Origin: Sarcocystis neurona
Taxonomy: Eukaryota > Apicomplexa > Conoidasida > Eucoccidiorida > Sarcocystidae
Assembly (NCBI GenBank): GCA_000727475.1
Contig: KL647297.1
Coordinates: 1,015,280-1,079,279 of the forward strand
Length of the DNA: 64,000 bases
Direction: 5' to 3'
The notes under the pieces were generated by a model. It made no database searches and had not been told where the DNA came from. It saw only the letters and a list, made by a program, of their open reading frames with translations. The position numbers were made by a program, and so were the translations under genes. Shown here piece by piece: positions 1-11,120 of the stretch (position 1 is its first letter; every line of letters begins with the position of its first letter).

Positions 1-600
1 AAGGAATGGGAGAGGAAATCGAACACGACCGAAGGACTGCCACAAAAGAGAAGAGAGAGGGACATATGGAAGAGAGTGGGAGCGCGAGTAGAGGCAGAGC
101 ACACAGAGAGGAGGGGCGGAGAAGAGACGAAGAAAACGAATTCCTCAGGGAGAAGAAAAAGGAAGGAACGAAGAAGAAAGTGGAGGAGAAAGCAAGAAGC
201 GAAGGAAAACGAGATAACGAGCAAGCATGGGCGAAAAAGGGGAAAAGGAACACGGGAAGGAAGAGGAAGGGAAGGGAGAAGGGATGCAGGAAGAAAAGGG
301 AGAAGAAAGTCGAAAAGAAAAAGAACGGAGGAGACGAGAGGAACAGGAAGAAGAAGAAAAGAAGAGAGTGGTCCGTGCAAGTGAAGGAAGTAGATTGCAG
401 ACGGCGGGAAACGGACAGAAAGAAGAAGTAGCAGAAAAGGAGAGAATAGAGAAGGACGAGATGGAGAAGATCGAAAAAAAAAGGAACTGGACAAAAAGGA
501 AGCGACTACACGAGAAAACCTCGAAGAAGAGGAAGGTGAAATCAAAAGGGCAGGGAAGAAGAGAAAATGGGTAAAGCGCAAGCAAGCGAACAAGAAAGCA
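1..600. repeat. purine-rich low-complexity tract
   Basis: The plus strand is almost entirely A and G, with GAA, GGA and AAG motifs throughout. Because a purine strand lacks most stop codons, it yields overlapping open frames rich in Lys, Glu and Arg on the plus strand and Phe, Ser and Leu on the minus strand. No frame stands out as a real protein, and there is no clear splice site or start context. It could be a transcribed untranslated region or a low-complexity exon of a gene entering from the left. I see no way to decide from sequence alone. Confidence 0.6.
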
Positions 601-710
601 GCTTCGCCTCTTCTTGATAGCCCTGTTGCTCGCTGGAGCGATATAAATGGAGAACAGTGTAGCAAAAACGATGAACGAACCAAAGGCGACGAAAACATAA
701 AGAATGGACA

Positions 711-980
711 GTGCCGCATACAAACGCGACGCAAATGTATATCTATCTATCTATATATATATGTACATGTTGCTTACTACGCATGCGTAGACATGCAGAT
801 GCACATACACGAGAATATATATATATATATACACACGCATACGTACAGTGCCGCATATATACGATACGAACATATATATATATATATATATGTATACTTT
901 GCTTAGTATGCATGCATAGACATGCACACGCACATACACGAAAATATATATATATATATATATATATGTATACGTACTAT
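711..980. repeat. diverged 137-bp tandem repeat with (TA)n cores
   Basis: The word GTGCCGCATA occurs at 711 and again at 848, giving a period of 137 bases. A longer block follows in both copies: TTGCTTA, a GCATGC palindrome, AGACATGCA and ACATACACGA, then (TA)n, at about 771-830 and 899-960. The copies differ by point changes and by the length of the TA run. Confidence 0.75.
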
Positions 981-2260
981 GCACGTATACGTGTATATAT
1001 ATATATAACCATATACATATATATATATATATATGTCGATGTGGAGGTATGTAGATACCCACACATATATGTATATATATAGTTATATATGAATATGTAT
1101 CTGGATGTGGAGACCTGCGTGGATATTTACACAAGTAAGACACCTGGGTCTGCACACACATAAGCACTTCTAGACAGACACATACAGACAAGGTTCACTG
1201 TGCATCTATGCTTCGGCTACAAAATACTCTCTCTCTCTCTATATATATATGTATACATACACATGTATATAGATATAGATAAACATATATATATATATTT
1301 TGAGAGAGAGATAAACAAGGAGACGTAGAGACGGAAGCACGCGAATGTTCAGCTTGTAACCGAAAAAAAATACACAGATAAGAGTGTAGTAGACACACTT
1401 TCTTCCTTTCTCTCTTCCTCTGAACTCTGCATTCGTTCGCCTCTGTGTGTGTGTGTGTGTGTGAACCCCCCCTCCTCACTTTACACATTCCCAGCTATTT
1501 CTACTTGTGTATTTATACATACGTATACGTGTGTGTACTATACACAGACACAGGTAACTGCGGGGCGGCTAAGTGAGGAAATCTATCAGTCTTTCTCAGT
1601 CTACATGCATAAATATCCTGATATACGTTTTTATGCAAAGATTCAACCGGCTGGTGTGCGTATAAAAAGACACGCATACGTGTATACACACGTATACACA
1701 CACACACACACACTTTCACACACGTATAGACACGTACACAGGCGTAAGCGTAGATACACATAAGTATACATACATACACATACGTATACATACACGCACG
1801 CACAAATACTTACATAATTCTGAATGTATACGTATACATATATACATACATACATACGCGTCTATACGTTGACGTACACACGTACGTACACACGCACACA
1901 CACACACACACACACGCACACACACACACACACACAAGCGTATACCTTCACACATGAGTAATAAGTACGCACGTACACATAGACGCACACACGTACACAG
2001 GCGTTCGCGTCCTAGGTATGTGAAATGTGTGTGTACATACCTACACGTACATCTATATTTTTGCACAAGTGTACTGACCATAGTACGTTGACATGTACCG
2101 GAATTGGGGCTGTGTAAAGAGATACGCACGCACATGTAAAAATCCGTACGGAAGTGCATATTTGCATACGTGAATATATATATATACATATATGTACATG
2201 TATATATGCCTATGCAAATAGGTGTAGCGTATATAATATTTATATATCTATACACGGGCG
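980..2260. repeat. microsatellite field: (TA)n, (CA)n/(GT)n, (CT)n(TA)n
   Basis: This stretch is dominated by simple repeats. It holds TA runs near 990-1080, a CT run followed by a TA run at 1229-1250, the reverse arrangement (TA then GAGAGA) at 1280-1312, a GT run at 1444-1464, and CA runs at 1695-1715 and 1892-1936. Between them is CGTAYA-type alternating purine-pyrimidine sequence. I see no gene. Confidence 0.85.
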
Positions 2261-5200
2261 GAACAACGCTTTTGCGCGCGCGCGTGTATGAACGTCGTTC
2301 CACACACGTTAACGAAAAGAAATTGAGCTCCTATACAACTTTAAAGCCCCGCTAGCTCCAGCTCCGTGCCATGAGGCGGAAGTCCAGGTGAAGAGAAACT
2401 GCCAAAAGACGCGGACACACATACGACCCCCGATGAAGCTGTCTAGGTGTGGCGACTCCGGGGGCACCGTAAATGAAATTTTTTTCTGTCTGGCTCTCAC
2501 GCGCAGATGTCTTTCTCTACGCGCAATGTATTCAACCGTAGAGAAGCAAGAGTTAATAGATGTATGTGTCTTGAACTTGTGCTGAAATGACGATGTGGAA
2601 GCCCTACGTACCTTCAGAAGAGACTGCGCCGGAAAGTGTCATCCGTAGATGAACCGTGAGGAAGGCGTCAGCTGAACTTGCGGGACGCGGCGGAGAAAAA
2701 AAGAGTAAGACGGAGATACAGGGGGCAAAAAAGGAGGGGAAAAAATGGGACATACACGTGGACCTCTACAATTAAATATTTGTCGGGCAGTCAATAGTGA
2801 AAGAGAACCGGCAGCAGTGGCATTCGCCTTCCGTGTTGGACCTTCATCACACGTGAATCCCTGCAAATACGCGTCTGCCTGCAGTAATAATTTTCAAAGG
2901 TTTCCGTAGGAACGCATGTATATGGTAGACTGTTCCCCCTTTACCCGGCCAAACACAGAGGCGACCAGACCCGCTGGTATGTGAGATCATCTATTCTCGA
3001 ATCCGCAGATATCACTGGGGTGTGAAGTTGACAGAAATGAGAAACTGTGGGCTGTTTTTCGTAGAGTTGAGTTTTTGCACGCGAGACATCTCCGAACAAA
3101 GCACCGTGTCAACGTTTCTCAGATACTGACAACGCGCGCGCAACTCAAGAGCGTGTGCAGATATCACAGTCAGAGGTGGGATGGAACTTGGTGATTTTCT
3201 GTTTGCTCACACTCTCGCAGATGTGTTGAATAGCGAGAATAATACGCATTAATACGTGCCTGGGGAAGTACTGGGATGAACACGTTTTCCCTGCTGTGGT
3301 ATCGACACTGGGGGACACAGGAATGCGCAGGTGACGTCCTTTCTTCCTTGGTCGAGGTGTACGTACACCCGGCAACGCCGCGGCATCCGCGGCTTTCAAG
3401 GGGCTTACGCAGGAAAGAAAAACCTTTCCTGCGCGCTGGTGGACTTCCATGTTTACATTGTTGGAGCTCGTTCCTACGCGGTGTCCTACTGGTAGTGTCC
3501 TGCGGGCGTATTTCTTCCTTCTTTACGACGAAAAATCTACCTTTGCGGGCGATAATATGTACGTGCTATACGTACACGTGTATGTACACATTCGTGTATA
3601 TGGTGAGCGCATCCTTCCGAGCTGGATGTCCGCACCTGACAGACCTCACTTTCTGCAGTGGGCTTTCAGGAACTGGAGTGACGCTCGCAGGTGGCCGAAT
3701 TTTAACGGCTTGAAGCAGTTTCTTTAGTCTATCTGTTTGTCTCTCATTTGGTACCTCTCAGAGCCATAGATGAAATCTGCGCCTGTCCTACATTCCATCT
3801 TCACTCGTCTTCAATGACCTTCTTTGGTCACGACGTCTTGTACTTTTTGTGGATAAGTCCATTACATGTGAAACAGTTTTCGTGCACGACAAAAATAAGG
3901 GGAATCACGCGAATTGAGTTGCCAGGATACGCCCTGCTTGGCCTCCGTTCAAGTTCACCTTCAACCGGTGAACACGTGCGATATTTGTTCTATCTTCGGG
4001 AGTGTGCACACGCGGCGTCACACGCAGCAAAGTGAAAATTACAGAACGAAGGCATATTGTTCAAACATCGACAACTATTGTCCGTTATCTTTCCTTTTGT
4101 CAGGGAAATCGGACGGTGTTTGAAGATTTTCTTGGAGGCACCGTCAGGCCTGTATATTTTGTACAAGATCGGCCGGAGTCAAGGACTGGACTTTCACACT
4201 TTTCCTCCATAAACTGCGCACATCCATATGCATCCGACATTCCATGCGCGACACAGAAAGTTGTTCCCCTCCACGCAGATGGCTCTGCACACGCCTCTGC
4301 GCAGTTTCGCAACGGATAAGTAGGCACTTGTCCTTACGTCAAAAGGAACAAAATCTCGCACGTCTCTGGAATAGTGAACGGATTTTCAGAGGGCAAGACA
4401 CACACTAAATTGCACAGACGGGCACATACATCATGTCTCTAGACAGAACGCACAGAAACACACACACAGGCTTCGTATACATCTGTATACTCATATAACG
4501 TATGACCGTCTACACACATTATGTAGTTCTACACACATTTACCTATACACACACACATTATCAATGTTTGTATATGGTGCTCACATTACTTTTCGGTAGA
4601 CACTTTCTCGGTTCCACAGTGTACATGCGGTTGAAGGCGCGTCAAAATTTTTTCCTGCGGCTACCCGTGCATGCACCGCGCGGTGTGCACGGCGACGCCT
4701 GCAGCGTAGTGCGGGTCTACGATCCCTTATTTTCCGCTTTTCTTCCTTCCGGTATTGCTTTCCGAATTCTCACCGCGATGGAGGCTTCGTTTCTCGCGTG
4801 AGAAGCAGGTCTTGGAGGCAACTTCACGGCACAGGAGATGACGTCTCCTCTTTCGTCGGCCGCCTTGGGACGCGTTGGGATACATGTAGGAACAAATATG
4901 GTTCCGCATGTGCTTTTAAGAGACACACATTATCCGTGGGTATGTCTGGCATGTACATCCTCTACGTAAGTCTAACGCCGTACAGATGCATGTAGGCATA
5001 TCGTAGGTGACTCGCGAGGATAAAGAATAAGCGTATCTTCTGTTTACGCAATAAATACAGTCGCACCGAATAGAGCAAGAGTCGCTGCACAACTATTGCG
5101 TCAGTTGTTTACGCAGTAAATATAGTCGCACCGAATAGAGCAAGAGTCGCTGCACAACTACTGCGTCAGGTTTGGCGTGTTCCTTTGTTCCGGCTTCCAG

Positions 5201-6306
5201 CTTCTGGCAAAGTGCGCAATACACTGCGGCACCACATACATTTCACCAGTGACTTCCATCCCCAGTAGCCAGGCAAGTAGTAGCACGTGCGCGAAGATCG
5301 CACAAAGGTAGCGAACATGCGACCGACGTATGTGTATACGTGTCACTGCTTTGCCTCTCCACATGCCCGGTAAGGTACCTGCGCCGCCGTTTTTTCGTCA
5401 GAAGAAGAGGCGGGCCCTGACGCAGATAAGAGACTTCTGCCGGTCTCGTACACTTTTTCTCCTTGTCTGCAGGTCACAAGGGTACCTTTTTATTCACAGT
5501 CGTGTAAATCTATGTGTACGTATTGCGGACGTGCCTTCTCAGCCGAGCTGACTAGTTAGACTTATGTATGTGTACACGTCTACTTTTGTAATGTGTCTCG
5601 GCCACTAGATACACGTATGCATACGTATATTTTCCACTCTACAAAAACAGGGTATGTCTTTTTCACAAGGACAAACAAGTGAATATCTTTCCGTCTCTCT
5701 CTCTCTCTCCACACATATGTGCTCTCACACGTAAAATGACATTAACGTATTTCGAAACATACGTTTAAGCTGACAAATGTACTTACGCACGTGTGTGAGC
5801 GAATATTTAGGGAAAGATTGAAGAACCTCAGGAACGAGACTGCCGAAATGTGACCCTCCTGTCCTGTCGCCACCGGCTTCCTTGGACGCGTGGGATCCAT
5901 AGGCGTGCATACATACATGCGTGTACGCTTGCTACATACATTTATTACGTGTATATTTTTGCGCGTTTTCATCTGTATTTGCATTCCGTGCATATATTTT
6001 TGTCTGTACGTGCACACCTTTGTGTGAACACAGAATAGAAAACCACGCCCACGTGCGCCTATGCTCACATCTATAATATGTACACATGTGTCTGTATGTG
6101 CTCCACAAATCGAGTCACACTCTCGCAGTCTATGTGCGTGTGAAGCGCAACTCCTATACATGTCTTTAGACGTATTTGTATTAGTTGTGTCCGTGAATGC
6201 GTACGTGTATGTTTTGCATGAACACATCAATTCCCCCGTATTGCCTGGGAATTCGGCCTTCTCTTTATATTTTTTCGCATAACCTCCGGCGCAGAAGGTT
6301 CCAAAA
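2261..6306. other. unassigned stretch with exon-like fragments
   Basis: No complete gene was found. Two places look like plus-strand exon starts. At 4104 an exon-like frame opens directly after a strong pyrimidine tract and CAG and stays open to 4319. At 5473 another follows a pyrimidine tract and TGCAG, and its frame contains a CxxC zinc-knuckle-like pair (MCTYCGRAF). A good donor (GTAAGG) lies at 5370, just upstream of that acceptor. I could not chain them with matching phase, so they remain hints of a gene upstream of GET1 or of its 5' untranslated exons. Confidence 0.35.
5041..5169. repeat. 65-bp direct tandem duplication
   Basis: A 65-base unit beginning TGTTTACGCA occurs at 5041 and again at 5106, with only a few substitutions (for example CAATAAATACAG against CAGTAAATATAG). 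High identity implies a recent duplication. It lies in noncoding sequence. Confidence 0.9.
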
Positions 6307-9300
6307 ATGGCATTGCTGCAGGCCACGTCGTTGCCGACAGCAGCTCCCTGCTCCCCTCCTGGTGATTCTACTTCTTCTTCTTATTCTTCGTCTTCTTCTT
6401 CCCCTTCATCTTCTTTGTCTTGTCCTTCGTCTTCTGCGCCTTCTTCATTTTGGAAGCGCGGGCTTTGTTGGCTTTGTTCTTCCGCCGGACCTTCTCCTCC
6501 CATCTCCTCGACGTACGCTTTATCGTCCTCCTCCTCTTCCTCAGCTGCTGTTGCTGGAGCCCGGACGGCAGCAGCCGACGCCAAAAAAGGTGTAGTAGGA
6601 GACGGCAGAGGTGCAGGATCCCCAGCGCGAACAAGACGCACATGTCAAAATCCACGCGCCAGTGGACAGTCAGAAACGGAAGAAAAAAGAAGAGAATATA
6701 CGGATGAAAGCGCGAAGGCAGCCGCCTGTTCTTTTGACACCTTAGCCGGGGAGAGCCCAAGTTCAGAGACTCTCCTGAACGGTTCAGAGAACTCGAGCTA
6801 CGTGGGACAGGCAGGCATGAGGGACGGAGGGAAATATTTTTTGACTCATATTACGGGGACTGCTTCTGCTGCTGAAGACTGCCCTCTACCTACAGTTTTC
6901 ATGTGCCTGGTGCTGGCTCTGCTTCTTGCTGACGCGCTGCAGCAGCTGCGGAGGAGGAAACTTTCTCGCCTGCTCGCGAAAGTCGGCGCTGGTCTTCCTC
7001 ACTGCCCGAGACTCCTCCTCCGTGCCGCATCTTGTCTCTCCTGGATCTGCGGTGTGCGCACACCCGGTGTCGCGGCTGCTGTTGCTCCTGTGCAGGAGCA
7101 GGCGGAGGAGGAACGGGAGCAGAAGATGGGGATGAAATCCCCACCAGCAACAGCAGAAGGGCGGGCAGTAGAGGAACAACGGAGAACACCCACTTGCACA
7201 GACCAGGCCGCAGGGGAAAGAGGTAGAACTGGAGAGCAGGTGGGAGAGAAAGGAAAAAACGAGAGAAGAGGAGGACGGGAAGAGGATCAGAAGGACGAGA
7301 AGGGAGCTTCGGTTGAAAGACAGGAATATCGCGCAGAAGCAGCAGCAGGAGCGGCAAGAGGCGAAGGGGACTCAGGAGGAAGGGAGGAACGGTCCACAGC
7401 GGGCGAGGAACAGCAGCAACAGGTGTCGCCAGCAGCGTCGACAGGAGCGGGAGAGAAAGGAGAAGACAGAAGCAGTGGAGAAGCAAACTTTTCAGAACCG
7501 CAGCAGCAGAAGAGATTGAACGACAGAGGGGCAGCGGAAGGAAGGGGAGGAGGAAGAGGAGGAGAAAGAGGAGGAGGAAGAGCAGGAGGGACGGCGGAAA
7601 CCGCATGTTCTGCTGCTGCTCTTCGAAAGGAAATGGCTGTGTTGCTGCAAGCAAAGGCGGAAGCAAGCTCTTCGCTTTCTTCGGACTTCGTCTTTCACAC
7701 CAAACTACAGCGGAAGATTAATCGCCTGCAGCAGCTGCTCGAAGCGCTGGAGGAGAAGGAAAAGGGCGAAGCCGGCAGCAGAGGCAGAAACGGCAAAGAA
7801 GCGGAAGGAGGAAGACCGGCGAACTCCGACGGATTCTTCGAAAAATTAGTCAAGCAGTGCACGCAGAAAGTGCTACAAATGATATGCTCCACCCTTCTTA
7901 AGGCAAGTTACCTACGCGTCACCACACGGGTGACTGAGAAGCAAGCTTTAAATACGCATATGTATATATATGTGTAAATGCATGTGCATATATATTTGCA
8001 TATATGTATACATAGGTACGCACGAGTATATATATGCGTACGCATGTGTACATAAGTACGAGTATTTGCATATACTAAATATCTGTATCTACCTATGTAT
8101 ATCTCTATCTATATCTATCTATATCTATAAATGTATGTGAATACGTATGCGTGTGTATCTGGCAAAATATGTATGTGTGAGGGAGCTGCGCATGTGGCGA
8201 GAAAGTAAGAGAGGAGGGTCGTCAAGTTTCGGACGTCTCAGTGTGTGTGTGTGTGTCTCTTCTCTACACGCGTAACTGTGGAATTCTTGTTGCCCAAGTC
8301 CCCACACACGTCCACGTTACGGACACATACTGCCCATAGTAATAGGCCTGCGTGTATACATGGGTAGGTCATGTGCTTCGGGTGTGTATGTGTTTTGTCT
8401 CTATATAGAGCGAACGTACAGGTGTCCCGTTTGCTATCGAAGATATCTGTGTACGTACGCATGGTCGGTGGGCCTCCAGCGTCATACCTATTACACGTCA
8501 ACACATGTGTGTCGGCCTTCAGCCGTAATATCCTTTACAGATACGTACGAGTTTCCAGGCGGAGCAAAAAAGGTCTGGCCTGTGCAGAACGAATGGCACC
8601 CAGCAGCTCCTGTGGCTCAGGCGACTTCCACTCCAGGAGGCACGTAATACATGCGCAGCGACGTGCATCTGCGAATCTGCGTATTATTAGCGTGTACGTA
8701 TATATCTACATATATGTACATAAGTCCTATCTGGCACGTACGTATGTATGTATATATATATATATATATAAGTTGTTTGTGTATCGTGCACATATACGTA
8801 CGTACGTTTGTGTCTTGTTTTCTGTCTGGATCTCTCACTAGACAAGACGACAGGTGGAAACGCAAACAAAGAGCACACGTGTTGAAGCCGTTGAATAGAA
8901 AGATAGGTCAGCTCTGGGGGCCCTCTCCTCGGACAGACTGGCACGCAGATGTGCCTGCGTGGTGAAGCGTGTAGGTAGACGTGCGAGTACACGTGTGCCT
9001 ATGACATTCCCGTGTATATTGCTCTGATGTCGTGTGCATGCACAAATGCGTTTTTTCGTACGGTAGCCTATACGACACGTATATATGATACATACGTTTA
9101 CATATATCTATGCGTATATGTGAATACATATATATGTTCATGAGTACACGCATGTAATAAGATTGGAAGACGGTATCTCTCTCTCTCTATATATATAGGA
9201 GGAGAGAGAGAGGAAAAGACAGACGACCCGTGCCACACCTGAACGTGGGAGTAGACGCTGATGTTCATAGCCTGGACGTATCGATGAATACGTCGACGAC

Positions 9301-10751
9301 GCAGAGAGAGAGGGAGAGACGCCACTGTTTCTCTGCACCGATTGCTTTGTGATATTCACAGAAGAGGGTCCGGAGATTTCTTTCGCGCAGGTGAATCTGA
9401 GAATGACAAAGGCAGAAGAGGGGACCAGTCATGTCGCAAGCCATCTCCTTTACTGCACGGGACTGCAGCACTTCCCTGTTGCCGTCTGTACGTTCTTTTA
9501 GAAAATCTGTGTCTCTCTCTGTACGTATCATTATCCACACACACGTATACATATATATATGTATGCCTTTGGCGGATTCTTGATGGGAATTTGTCGAGGT
9601 GGTTGTTGTACGCCGGTGTTCACTCACCGAAGAAAAAGTGTAGGGAGTGAATAGGGGAAAAGGGAGCTTCTACTTGCTGATCGGCTGTCGGGGAAAGAAC
9701 AGCTGTGCTTGCCCGCGTTCGCTGCTGCAGGCGTTGTTCTGCTATAGCTTTGTACGGGCGCTACAAATGCTGTACCTCCGAGGAGCCGAACTTCCTTACG
9801 AAAACAGAGAGGACGCAGAAGCCTGGCTGCTGCTGCCCGCACGTTTTTTCTGGCCCCTCACAACCGGTAAGTGTCCTTGTTTCTTGCTCAGCGGCTACTG
9901 CAGACGAAATGTCCACCACCTTGTTCAAGTCTCCGGCTGAACAACTTGGTCAGAGGACTGAGTGTCTCAGGAGTCGTTCGCAGACAAGTTAAGAAGTGTA
10001 GTATCCTTTCTCGAGAAACTTGAGAGAGAGTTCCGCGTTTACGGAAGCAGTACAGGGATTGTCTCTTCTCGATACGAAAGCCCATGGAAAAACGAGACAG
10101 GCTCCTATCTGTTCACAGCAGAGCGCACTCCAAGTAACGTGTCCGACAAAATGGACCGAAGACACGCGTGCCCTGCACTGCGTCAGCTGTGGACATATTT
10201 GCAATGAGGGTGTGTACGAGCACACGGTGTATGGCGGGGTGACGACCACGTCTTAACAGAATGAGGAACACACTTATAGTCTTTTTCCTTCCACGCAGAC
10301 ACACAGGGACGCACACACGTACACTCGCACATACAGGTGGAGACTAGGGGATTTGTGATATAGGGGTGTATCTATTTACACACAAACGCAGTGCATAGTT
10401 GCTGTACGGTGAGTTTTTCTTCTGCCTCCTTCCTTAGGCCATCTAGTAGAATATAGTGTTATTCAGAGGGTGCGCTGAATCCCAACGCCGCCGTCACTGC
10501 ATTCCTCGTCATTGTACGTTTTCTGCTCACCTTTCGATTCGCCGCGTTTTTGCAAAAAAGCTGGATGTGTCCCTCTGTTTCAAGGTTACCTTCTTGCATG
10601 CCTTTACTTGAGCACAAAAGCGACTGCGCTACTCTTTTTTCTGTGCTGCCGGGGATTGACTACAGCTGTAAACCACTGCGTCTGGCTACTTTCCATCACC
10701 AAGTTGCTTAGTGTTAGTGACATGTCTTCTGGATCTACAGTCCCTCTGTAG
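6307..10751 (+). CDS. GET1: GET1/WRB-like tail-anchored protein insertion receptor, three exons
   Basis: Exons 6307-7902, 9731-9866 and 10666-10751 join in phase (0 then 1) to about 605 residues. The known role of the family is as the ER-membrane receptor that docks the Get3 ATPase and inserts tail-anchored proteins. The three-helix plan is visible. TM1 is at about 195-213 (VFMCLVLALLLADAL). A basic coiled coil lies at about 436-490 (LRKEMAVLLQAK, then HTKLQRKINRLQQLLEALEE). TM2 crosses the first splice (KVLQMICSTLLK joined to ALFCYSFVRAL). TM3 is the last exon (AVNHCVWLLSITKLL). Typical family members are under 250 residues; here the N-terminus is a Ser-rich extension and about 220 Glu/Arg/Gly/Gln-rich residues sit between TM1 and the coiled coil. 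Intron 1 starts with GC (AAG then GCAAGT), a recognised minor donor; intron 2 starts GTAAGT. The start ATG sits in AAAAATGGC. Assignment rests on topology and motif shape, not an alignment. Confidence 0.8.
7903..9730 (+). other. GET1 intron 1, GC-AG type, microsatellite-rich
   Basis: The intron runs from GCAAGT to a pyrimidine-rich CTGCTGCAG. It contains TATA-rich microsatellite at 7960-8130, GT repeats near 8240, TA runs near 8750, and a CT/TA composite with GA runs at 9177-9212. No independent gene is seen within it. Confidence 0.7.
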
Positions 10752-10944
10752 GCGGTGCTCCGCGTGTCTATATTGTCCGTTTGTAGCTGTGCGTGGATGC
10801 ACACGCGCCCCTTGTGACGTTGATGTGTGTGTGACTCAGCGTTGTCTAGAGCCGCTAATGTAACCCCTCTGCTGATAGGGTGCCTGTACCTGCCTGTACG
10901 CAGAGGTAATCAGCGACCCCATGCTTTTTCCATTTTTTTGCTAA

Positions 10945-11120
10945 GGGACTCCCCGACTGAGTCTGCTCAGATGTGTACGTGACTTTTCATATATGTTAGC
11001 ATGAGCCGTGCATATTTGTTTACCCCTGCTGCTGGATTTCCCGGCTGAGTGTGCTCAGATGTGTACATCACTGTCCTTATATGCCAGCACATCAGCCGTG
11101 CAGATCTGTTTACCCCTAGC
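10945..11120. repeat. diverged tandem repeat, period about 88 bp
   Basis: Two copies share the words TGCTCAGATGTGTAC, AGCCGTGCA and TGTTTACCCCT. The first copy starts near 10955 and the second near 11043. They differ by substitutions and small indels. Confidence 0.75.

Noticed and set aside
145..723. 192-codon minus-strand frame with hydrophobic, membrane-like sequence
   Set aside because: It arises from the complement of the purine-rich tract, where TTC/TCC codons inevitably give Phe/Ser/Leu; not evidence of a membrane protein.
6899..7666. 255-codon minus-strand frame rich in Leu, Pro and Ser
   Set aside because: It is antisense to the Glu/Arg/Gln-rich insert of the GET1-like gene and has no independent support.
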